61,137 bases of DNA from Hymenobacter rubripertinctus (GTDB lineage Bacteria > Bacteroidota > Bacteroidia > Cytophagales > Hymenobacteraceae), in NCBI RefSeq assembly GCF_003583925.1, contig NZ_QYCN01000005.1, forward strand, positions 1-61,137, read 5' to 3'. How positions within the stretch are numbered: the first letter of the stretch is position 1; each line of letters opens with the position of its first letter. Under the pieces are notes generated by a model. The model was not told where the DNA came from, ran no database searches, and saw only the letters and a program-made list of their open reading frames with translations. The translations under genes were made by a program, and so were the position numbers. Shown here piece by piece: positions 55,092 through 61,137 of the stretch.

Positions 55092-55963
55092 GGGGAAATC
55101 GGAGAGTAAGTGTTCGATACGAGTTGGATAGTTTGAACGGCTTCGGCCACGTCGTGTACGCGCAGTAAGCGGGCGCCGTTGAGTACGGCCAGGGCGTTGA
55201 GGCTGATGGTACCGGCCAGGGCCGCGTCGGGGGTGAGGCCCAGGGGCTTATACACCATGCTTTTGCGCGAGAGGCCGGCCAGCACCGGCAGGCCCAGCAC
55301 GTGCAGCTCGGGCAGGCGCCGCAGCAGCTCGTGGCTCTGGGCCGGCGTTTTGGCAAACCCGAAGCCGGGGTCGAGCACCACATCAGTCACGCCCAGGCGG
55401 CGCAGCGCGGTGAGCTTCTCGCGGAAGTAGCGCACCAGCTCCAGCACCAAATCGTGCTCGTAGTGGGTGTGCTGGGTCATGGTCTGGGGCGTGCCGCGTA
55501 GGTGCATCAGGATGTAGGGTACGCCCAGGCGGCCGGCGGTGGGCAGCATATCGGCATCCAGGGTGCCGCCGCTGATGTCGTTGAGGATGTCGGCCCCGGC
55601 GGCCACGGCCTCGGCGGCCACCGCGCCCCGAAACGTATCCACCGACAGGAAGGCCGCCGGAAACTCCCGGCGCAGGGCTTCCACGGCGGGCAGCAGGCGG
55701 CGCTTCTCCTCGTCGGCGCTGATGTGTCCGGCCCCGGGCCTAGTGGAGTAGCCGCCCAGGTCGAGTACGGCGGCCCCGTCGCGCAGCATCTGGTCGGCCC
55801 GGCGCAGCAGGTCATCGGCGGCGGCTACGCGGCTGCCTTCGTAGAACGAATCGGGCGTCAGGTTGAGGATGCCCATCACCCGGGGCCGGCGTAAATCGAG
55901 CACCCGCCCCCCGGGGCAGCGCAGGGTTTGCGTCGGGGAAAAGCACGTATCTTGCGTTTTCAT
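55088..55963 (-). CDS. folP: Dihydropteroate synthase
   Basis: Condenses pABA with the pterin pyrophosphate in folate synthesis; the sulfonamide target. 291 residues, TIM barrel with MGILNLTPDSFYEGSR, LDLGGYSTRPG, INDISGG, and LDPGFGFAKT; normal length for the family. ATG at 55961-55963. Overlaps cdaA by 4 bases. The DUF1599 gene diverges from it across about 100 bases. Confidence 0.93.
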   Translation of the reverse strand: MKTQDTCFSPTQTLRCPGGRVLDLRRPRVMGILNLTPDSFYEGSRVAAADDLLRRADQMLRDGAAVLDLGGYSTRPGAGHISADEEKRRLLPAVEALRREFPAAFLSVDTFRGAVAAEAVAAGADILNDISGGTLDADMLPTAGRLGVPYILMHLRGTPQTMTQHTHYEHDLVLELVRYFREKLTALRRLGVTDVVLDPGFGFAKTPAQSHELLRRLPELHVLGLPVLAGLSRKSMVYKPLGLTPDAALAGTISLNALAVLNGARLLRVHDVAEAVQTIQLVSNTYSPISP

Positions 55964-56064
55964 AAGGTCTTGGGGGAAGCAAAAGCAGTGTCTGGCCTCT
56001 GCTTCGGGGCGCCGGGCACTGGTCGGGTAAAACGCTCAGCCCCCAACAAAATAGCCTCAAAAAC

Positions 56065-56625
56065 TTGGAGAATCAAACCCAGCATGAATACGACCGGGTG
56101 GTAGCGCGGTGCCGGACGCTGTTTCTGGCCAAAACCCACGACTACGGCACGGCCTGGCGCATCCTGCGCCTGCCCAGCATCACCGACCAGCTTTACATCA
56201 AGGCCCAGCGCATCCGCAGCATTCAGGAGAAGGGCGTGCAGCTGGTGGCCGATGGGGTGGAGGAGGAGTTCGTGGCCATCATCAACTACTGCGTTATCGC
56301 CCTCATGCAGCAGCGCCTGCCCGCCGATGCGCCCCTGGACCTGGAGCCCGCTGCCGTGGCCCGCGCCTACGACGAGCAGGTGGCGGAAAACCGAAAGCTG
56401 CTGTTTGCCAAAAACCACGATTACGGCGAGGCCTGGCGGCAGATGCGCATCGAGAGCATCACCGACATCATCCTCATGAAGCTGCACCGCACCAAGCAGA
56501 TTGAGGACCTCGGCGGCCTGACCAAGGTATCGGAAGGCGTGGAAGCCAATTACCGCGACATGCTCAACTACGCCGCCTTCGTGCTGATTAAGATGGGGTT
56601 TGGCGCACCGCAGGAGTTGGAGTGA
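56065..56625 (+). CDS. DUF1599 protein
   Basis: 186 residues from a TTG start. Two tandem DUF1599 repeats are clear: LFLAKTHDYGTAWRILRLPS (about 19-38) and LLFAKNHDYGEAWRQMRIES (about 112-131), each followed by an ITDxxxxK helix. The family is Bacteroidota-typical and of unknown function; the internal duplication suggests an all-alpha protein built of two equal halves. Commonly next to folP and the BT_3928 gene in this phylum, as here. Confidence 0.9.
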   Translation: MENQTQHEYDRVVARCRTLFLAKTHDYGTAWRILRLPSITDQLYIKAQRIRSIQEKGVQLVADGVEEEFVAIINYCVIALMQQRLPADAPLDLEPAAVARAYDEQVAENRKLLFAKNHDYGEAWRQMRIESITDIILMKLHRTKQIEDLGGLTKVSEGVEANYRDMLNYAAFVLIKMGFGAPQELE

Positions 56626-56761
56626 ACGACGTAGGGGCGGGGCTTGTCCCCGCCCGCCATTAAACGAGCGTACCCCACGTCCTATTGAATAATTTCGGCC
56701 GGCTACGGACGGGGACTCCGTTCTGGCGGCGGGCGGGGGCAAGCCCCGCCCCTACGTCGTT
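56625..56761. repeat. 137-bp inverted repeat, family B
   Basis: Arms of about 35 bases (AACGACGTAGGGGCGGGGC and complement) with one extra G in the right arm, and a 70-base centre. The left end overlaps the last base of the DUF1599 stop codon, so the gene end is built into the repeat. No target duplication seen. Confidence 0.85.
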
Positions 56762-56833
56762 CCCAGCCAAAGCCGCATCTTTGCGTACAAGGCTGCATCC
56801 AAGCCCCAGGACCCTAAGCCCCCGAACCCTCAC

Positions 56834-57940
56834 ATGAAACAATTCACCCGAATCTGCTGGCTGCTGCTGGGCGTGGTATTCATTTTCTCGGGCCTCGTCA
56901 AGCTGAACGACCCCATCGGGACGGCGCTCAAGCTGGAGGAATATTTCGAGGTCTTTTCCCGGGACTTCGGCTCGTTTTTTCGGTTTTTCGTTCCGTATTC
57001 CCGCTTCATCAGCCTGTTTCTGAGCTCTTTGGAGGTGGTGCTGGGCGTGGCCGTGCTGCTGCGCTGGATGCTGCGCCAAACGCTGTGGGTGCTGCTGGGC
57101 CTGCTCGTGTTCTTCGGCTTTCTCACCTTCTACTCGGCCGCTTTCAATAAGGTAACCGACTGCGGCTGCTTCGGCGACTTCATCAAGCTCACGCCCTGGA
57201 CCTCGTTTGCCAAAGATATGGTGCTGCTGGGCCTCTGGGCCGTGGTGTTTTTCAACCAGCGCTACCTGCGCCGGGTGTTTGCCCGCGGCACGGTGGGCGT
57301 GATGTACATCACGTTTGCCTCGGCCGTGGCCATCGGCATCGGGGTGCGGGCGCTGGGCCACCTGCCCTACTTCGATTTCCTGCCCTACAAAGTCGGCAAC
57401 GACATTGGCCAGCTGATGAAACCCCGCGAGCAGGCCCGCTACCAGTACGTGATGGAGCGCAACGGCGAGAGCAAAACCTTCGCCGACTACCCCACCGACT
57501 CCACCTGGAAGTACAAGAGCATGGAAGTGCTCAACCCCGAGGCCAGCCGCCCCGTCATCACCGACTTCTCCATCTTCGACGCCGAGGGCCAGGACCACAC
57601 CCCGGGCGTGCTGACGGGCAACAAGCTGCTGCTCATCATTCAGAACGTGAACGAGGCCGACCGGGACCGGTTCAAGGAAATTAGCTCGCTGCTGGAAAAC
57701 ACGGCCAAGTCGCGCAAGCAGATTCAGTCCCTGATTATCACCAGCAGCAGCCCCCAGGAGTTCGACGCTTTTCGCCACGATGTGAACCTGGCCGGCCCCT
57801 ACTACTTCGCCGACGCCACCGTGCTCAAGTCCATGATCCGCTCCAACCCCGGCCTGATGCTGCTCCAGAACGGCGTGGTAAAAAGCAAATACCACTATCA
57901 CGACCTGCCCACCACCGCCAAGCTGGAGGAAGAACTGTAA
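56834..57940 (+). CDS. BT_3928-family DoxX/MauE-like membrane protein
   Basis: 368 residues. N-terminal four-helix membrane domain like DoxX/MauE (LGVVFIFSGLVKLNDPIGTA at the front) with the cysteine motif DCGCFGDF on the periplasmic side, which in MauE relatives takes part in thiol redox. A C-terminal soluble part (about 215-368) has strands like a thioredoxin fold but no CxxC. Part of the folP-DUF1599-BT_3928 neighbourhood. Function not established. Confidence 0.85.
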   Translation: MKQFTRICWLLLGVVFIFSGLVKLNDPIGTALKLEEYFEVFSRDFGSFFRFFVPYSRFISLFLSSLEVVLGVAVLLRWMLRQTLWVLLGLLVFFGFLTFYSAAFNKVTDCGCFGDFIKLTPWTSFAKDMVLLGLWAVVFFNQRYLRRVFARGTVGVMYITFASAVAIGIGVRALGHLPYFDFLPYKVGNDIGQLMKPREQARYQYVMERNGESKTFADYPTDSTWKYKSMEVLNPEASRPVITDFSIFDAEGQDHTPGVLTGNKLLLIIQNVNEADRDRFKEISSLLENTAKSRKQIQSLIITSSSPQEFDAFRHDVNLAGPYYFADATVLKSMIRSNPGLMLLQNGVVKSKYHYHDLPTTAKLEEEL

Positions 57941-57943
57941 TTC

Positions 57944-58185
57944 GGTTGTCAGTGGCCAGTTGTCAGTGGCCAGTTGTCAGTGGCCAGTTGTCAGTGGCCA
58001 GTTGTCAGTGGCCAGTTGTCAGTGGCCAGTTGTCAGTTGTCAGGTCGTGCTGGTAGCAACTGACAACCGACAACTGACAACCGACAACTGACAACTGACA
58101 ACCGACAACCGACAACTGACAACCGACAACTGACAACTGACAACCGACAACCGACAACTGACAACTGACAACTGGCAACTGAAAA
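57944..58185. repeat. Large facing heptamer arrays before the ABC permease
   Basis: 57944-58042 is a 14-base period made of CAGTTGT and CAGTGGC; 58057-58185 is made of CAACTGA and CAACCGA units (about 18). The two are near-complementary and separated by only about 14 bases, so they can form a very long stem. The second array ends just before the ATG at 58187. Confidence 0.92.
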
Positions 58186-58186
58186 T

Positions 58187-59245
58187 ATGTTTCGATTCAT
58201 CATCAGCCGGTTGTGGCAGGGGGCGCTGGTGCTGGTGGGTGTGGCCTGCACGGTGTTTTTCCTGTTTCAGGTGCTGCCCGGCGACCCGGTGGCCCTGCTG
58301 GCCGGCCAACGCTCCGACGCGGCCACCCGCGCCGCCATTGCCGCCGACCTGGGCCTCGACCAGCCCCTGCCGGGCCAGCTGCTGAGCTACCTGAATGATG
58401 TGTCGCCGCTGGGTTTGCACCCGCGCGACTCGGCCGGCGTGGCCCGCTACGGCGGTCAGGTGCTGCTGCCGGTGGGCGGCGGGCGGGCGCTGGTGCTGAA
58501 AGCGCCCTACCTGCGCCGCTCGTTCCAGAGCAACAAGGAGGTGCTCAGCATCCTGCTCGACCACTTTACGGGCACGCTCTGGCTGGCACTGGCGGCCATG
58601 CTGCTGGCCACGGTGGTGGGTATCGGGCTGGGCATCGTGGCCGCATTAAAGGCCCACACCTGGCTCGACCGCACGCTGGTTTCGACCTCCATTCTGGGCA
58701 TTTCGGTGCCCTCGTTCGTGGCCGGCATCCTGGTGGCCATCACGTTTGGCTTCTACTGGAGCCGCTACACGGGCCTCAACCTTACGGGCCAGCTCTACGA
58801 AACCGACCCGTTCACGGGCCGCCATCTGGTGCTCAAAAACCTGCTGCTGCCGGCCCTGGCCCTGGGCGTGCGGCCGCTGGCCATCATCGTGCAGCTCACC
58901 CGCTCCTCCATGCTCGATGTGCTCAGCCAGGACTACATCCGCACGGCCCGGGCCAAGGGCCTCTCGGGCTACCGGGTGGTGGTGGGCCACGCGCTCAAAA
59001 ACGCCCTGAATCCGGTCGTGACGGCCGTATCGGGCTGGCTGGCCTCGCTTATGGCGGGCGCGTTCTTCATCGAGTACATCTTCAACTGGAAGGGCTTGGG
59101 CACGGTCACGCTGCGGGCCGTCGAGAACCTCGATTTTCCGGTCGTGATGGGGGCCACCATCTTCATTGCCGCCCTGTTCGTGCTGGTCAATATCGTGGTC
59201 GATATTTTCTACGCCCTGCTCGACCCCCGGGTGAAACTGGGGTAG
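58187..59245 (+). CDS. ABC transporter permease, DppB/OppB type
   Basis: 352 residues, six membrane segments. The N-terminus FRFIISRLWQGALVLVGVA and LPGDPVALLAG is the family front; the EAA loop is DYIRTARAKGLSGYRVVVGH. A longer soluble stretch than usual (about 60-120) lies between the first two helices, as in many Bacteroidota members. Peptide or nickel importers need a second permease, two ATPases and a binding protein; none is adjacent, since aroK follows. Its leader is the heptamer array. Confidence 0.9.
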   Translation: MFRFIISRLWQGALVLVGVACTVFFLFQVLPGDPVALLAGQRSDAATRAAIAADLGLDQPLPGQLLSYLNDVSPLGLHPRDSAGVARYGGQVLLPVGGGRALVLKAPYLRRSFQSNKEVLSILLDHFTGTLWLALAAMLLATVVGIGLGIVAALKAHTWLDRTLVSTSILGISVPSFVAGILVAITFGFYWSRYTGLNLTGQLYETDPFTGRHLVLKNLLLPALALGVRPLAIIVQLTRSSMLDVLSQDYIRTARAKGLSGYRVVVGHALKNALNPVVTAVSGWLASLMAGAFFIEYIFNWKGLGTVTLRAVENLDFPVVMGATIFIAALFVLVNIVVDIFYALLDPRVKLG

Positions 59246-59304
59246 TTGCGCGCGCACCGGCTGACCCCGGGCTGTCGTCTACCAGAAATCTGCCCTATAA
59301 TCTC

Positions 59305-59826
59305 ATGAAGCTCTACCTGATAGGCATGCCCGGCGCGGGCAAAAGTACGCTGGGCCGGGCGCTGGCCCTGAGCTACGGGGTGCCCTTTGTAGACCTGGAC
59401 GAGGAAATCGTGCGCCGCGAGCAGCGCAGCGTGTCCGAGCTGTTTGCCTGCGAAGGCGAGGAGTACTTCCGCCAGCGCGAGGCCGATGTGCTGCGCGACG
59501 TGGTGGCCCACCACCCGGCCCTGGTGCTGGCTACCGGCGGGGGCACGCCCTGCTTTCATCACAACCTGGAGGTGCTGCTGGCCACCGGCCTCACGCTCTA
59601 CCTCTCGGTGCCGGTGCCCGAGCTGGTGCGCCGCCTGCTGAAATCGGCCGCCGCCCGGCCCCTGCTGGCCACGTTGCCCAATGCCCAGGCGCTGGAAACG
59701 CGGTTGGATGAAACCTTAGCCGTCCGCCAACAGTTCTACGACCGCGCCCCGCTACGCTGCGCTGCCCCAGTCTGCTCGGCCGAAATGGTTCGGCAGCTGG
59801 TGGCGCGCTACTCCGCCACTGCCTGA
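59305..59826 (+). CDS. aroK: Shikimate kinase
   Basis: 173 residues. Phosphorylates shikimate in aromatic amino acid synthesis. Walker A GMPGAGKST (7-15), shikimate-binding DLDEEI (D32/D34), the FRQREADVL motif with the binding Arg, and ATGGGTP. Lid region SAAARPLL follows. ATG at 59305, 59 bases after the permease stop; the pair may be co-transcribed. Confidence 0.93.
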   Translation: MKLYLIGMPGAGKSTLGRALALSYGVPFVDLDEEIVRREQRSVSELFACEGEEYFRQREADVLRDVVAHHPALVLATGGGTPCFHHNLEVLLATGLTLYLSVPVPELVRRLLKSAAARPLLATLPNAQALETRLDETLAVRQQFYDRAPLRCAAPVCSAEMVRQLVARYSATA

Positions 59827-59858
59827 GGCGGCGCGCCCGCCATTTGCGCAGGGATATG

Positions 59859-59866
59859 TATTTTTG
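59859..59866 (+). promoter_or_regulatory. Putative -7 box of the hydroxylase gene
   Basis: TATTTTTG matches TAnnTTTG, 24 bases before the ATG. Confidence 0.5.
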
Positions 59867-59890
59867 CGCTTTCATCAATCCCGTATTGGT

Positions 59891-60574
59891 ATGAATCCTA
59901 CTTCTGATGCTCCGGCAGTCGTGGCTCCCCGGATAACGCCGGTCAAGCCCCCCGACGCCGTGAAGCCCAAGCATAAAGGCTCGGCCCGCCTGTTCGAAAA
60001 CGCCACCCTGGAGCGGCTCACCCACACCCACATTGCGGGGCCGCTCACCATTTTCTTCTCGGTGGCGGCCGTGAGCCTGTATTACAGCCTGAGCCGGGGC
60101 CTGCTGAGCGGGCTGACCGCCTTTGGGCTGTTTTTGGGCGGCTGGCTGCTCTTCACGCTGGCCGAGTACCTGATGCACCGCTACGTGTACCACCTCGATG
60201 CCAGTACCCCCGCCCGGGCCAAGTTTCAGTACACCATGCATGGGGTGCACCACGAGTTCCCGAAAGACAAAACCCGCCTGGCCATGCCACCCATCCTGAC
60301 GGTGTTCGTGGCCTCGCTGCTGTTTTTTATCTTCCGTTTCACCTTCGGCAACGCCGGGTTCGGGGTGCTGGCCGGCTTCGTGTTCGGCTACGCGCTCTAC
60401 CTGTTCGTGCACTACGCTATCCACGTGTACGCCCCGCCCAAAAACTTTCTCAAGTTCTGGTGGCACCACCACGCCATGCACCACTACCGCCAGGAGGAAG
60501 TGGCCTTTGGCGTGAGCACCACCCTCTGGGACCACGTGGTGGGCACCATGCCCCCCGAGCGCAAGGGCAAGTAG
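59891..60574 (+). CDS. Fatty acid hydroxylase/sterol desaturase family protein
   Basis: 227 residues from ATG 59891. Membrane di-iron enzyme with the eight-His pattern: HRYVYH, HGVHHEF, HYAIHVY and HHHAMHHY. In Bacteroidota such proteins hydroxylate fatty acyl chains (for example of sphingolipids) or carotenoids; length and motifs fit the fatty acid 2-hydroxylase group better than carotenoid hydroxylase. The TTG at 59864 would lie in the promoter. Confidence 0.88.
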   Translation: MNPTSDAPAVVAPRITPVKPPDAVKPKHKGSARLFENATLERLTHTHIAGPLTIFFSVAAVSLYYSLSRGLLSGLTAFGLFLGGWLLFTLAEYLMHRYVYHLDASTPARAKFQYTMHGVHHEFPKDKTRLAMPPILTVFVASLLFFIFRFTFGNAGFGVLAGFVFGYALYLFVHYAIHVYAPPKNFLKFWWHHHAMHHYRQEEVAFGVSTTLWDHVVGTMPPERKGK

Positions 60575-60593
60575 TCATTCTATTTCGCAGCTA

Positions 60594-60638
60594 AAAGCAA
60601 GAGCGGCCCCTCCGGATTGGAGGGGCCGCTCTTGCTTT
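60594..60638. terminator. Bidirectional terminator
   Basis: 20-bp perfect stem AAAGCAAGAGCGGCCCCTCC with a 5-base loop between convergent genes. Confidence 0.85.
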
Positions 60639-60662
60639 ACAGGAAGTCAGAAGACCGGAAAA

Positions 60663-60836
60663 TTACCCGCGCATCTTGCGCACGATAAACCAGAGCAGCA
60701 CCACGAGCAGAAAGATGCCGATCAATGCCGTCCAGGCGCCGGCCTTAAAGATGGTGCCAATGGCATCGCAGCTGCTGAGCGAGAAGGTGAGCAGCACCAG
60801 CAGCGCGGCCAGGAAGGGTAAACGAAAGAAACTCAT
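60663..60836 (-). CDS. 57-residue small lipoprotein
   Basis: Short gene from ATG 60834-60836 to TAA 60663-60665. A signal peptide with lipobox TFSLSSC (C23) is followed by DAIGTIFKAGAWTALIG and one membrane helix (about 35-53), then a basic end RKMRG. A lipidated Cys plus a following membrane helix is an odd combination. Small proteins of this look are common in Bacteroidota genomes but have no known role. Codon use is normal for the genome. Confidence 0.75.
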   Translation of the reverse strand: MSFFRLPFLAALLVLLTFSLSSCDAIGTIFKAGAWTALIGIFLLVVLLWFIVRKMRG

Positions 60837-60921
60837 AATAGCGGGGAGAAGTAAACGGGGAGTCCCCGATTATTCGGGGCTGGACTGATGTACTGTTCCG
60901 GCCGGCAAAAGGTTGATGTCG

Positions 60922-60947
60922 GCGGGCCTAAAACGGGTGAGGCCCGC
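60922..60947 (-). terminator. Probable terminator of the response regulator
   Basis: GCGGGCCT pairs with AGGCCCGC, 29 bases after the stop at 60976. No T run. Confidence 0.5.
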
Positions 60948-60975
60948 TGATCGGATGCTGAGCGGTGGCGGCCGG

Positions 60976-61137
60976 TTAGCATTCAATCAGCCGCCCGAAG
61001 TGCTCTTCTACCAGGGCCTGGAGCGTCTCCTTGGTCAGCGGCTTGTTGAGCACGCCCACCCCGGGCAGCGGCCGCACCCGCTCCGGGTCGCGCGGCAGCA
61101 CGAGGTAGTGTGCATCACGCTGACCACGCCCTCGTGC
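60976..61137 (-). CDS. Response regulator receiver domain, C-terminal part (cut by window)
   Basis: Only the last 53 codons are inside the window. They encode YLVLPRDPERV, then GVGVLNKPLTKETLQALVEE, which is the end of a CheY-like receiver domain with the conserved Lys in NKPL, and stop directly after the last helix. It is therefore a single-domain regulator or one with the receiver at the C-terminus. Confidence 0.7.
   Translation of the reverse strand, partial: ARGRGQRDAHYLVLPRDPERVRPLPGVGVLNKPLTKETLQALVEEHFGRLIEC

Noticed and set aside
57944..58185. Heptamer arrays as a CRISPR array
   Set aside because: No alternation of a conserved 25-40 base repeat with unique spacers; units are 7 bases without spacers, and no cas genes are near.

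Overview
The window looks like a chromosomal piece of a high-GC member of the Bacteroidota, most like Hymenobacter or a close relative in the Cytophagales. This is inferred from gene content: a type IX secretion C-terminal tail, TamB paired with a lipoprotein TamL, DUF5686, DUF1599, DUF2490 and BT_3928 family proteins. It is also inferred from Bacteroidota-type -7 boxes (TAnnTTTG), frequent TTG or GTG starts, and many intergenic palindromes. No database search was possible.

Layout. 0-9 kb is housekeeping: an EamA exporter, dusB, a CPBP protease, cdsA, a glutamate-type dehydrogenase, psd, a DHFR-like reductase, a free-methionine sulfoxide reductase and the tail of a dead alpha-amylase gene. 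9.3-17.66 kb is an integrative element inserted in the 3' end of an initiator tRNA gene. It has a 20-bp att duplication, repeated arm-type sites, a tyrosine integrase, an unknown protein, an excisionase-like HTH protein, a P4/D5-type helicase, a zinc-finger/toprim primase-like protein and a frameshifted mobile-element gene. Its AT-rich cargo, on the opposite strand, is a HipA-like kinase overlapping by 4 bp a protein that joins a HipA N-terminal (HipS-like) domain to a HIRAN domain. This pair is the best candidate here for an undescribed system.

17.7-28 kb holds a BamA-superfamily outer-membrane protein, hemW and a small acidic protein bracketed by two MITEs with intact 5-bp target duplications, then an alpha/beta hydrolase, a cyclase-family hydrolase, a DUF5686 protein and a thioredoxin-reductase-like flavoprotein. 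28-46 kb is dominated by envelope genes: a 1980-residue secreted protein with a T9SS tail, malQ with two starch-binding domains, a small carboxypeptidase-regulatory-like protein, and tamB-tamL. 46-52.6 kb is a molybdenum/formate dehydrogenase locus: an FdhF/YdeP-like oxidoreductase, an unknown 108-residue protein, fdhD, a MoeB/rhodanese protein and a MOT1-like molybdate transporter, with a four-armed palindrome inside it. 52.7-61 kb holds a DUF2490 protein, a SnoaL-like protein, folP-cdaA (overlapping), DUF1599, a BT_3928-type protein, an orphan ABC permease, aroK, a fatty acid hydroxylase, a 57-residue lipoprotein and the tail of a response regulator.

A theme across the window is repeat DNA. 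Heptanucleotide tandem arrays (and one nonamer array) end close to start codons of dusB, cdsA, psd, the 22391 hydrolase and the 58187 permease, often facing an inverted array. Several families of long perfect hairpins sit between genes.
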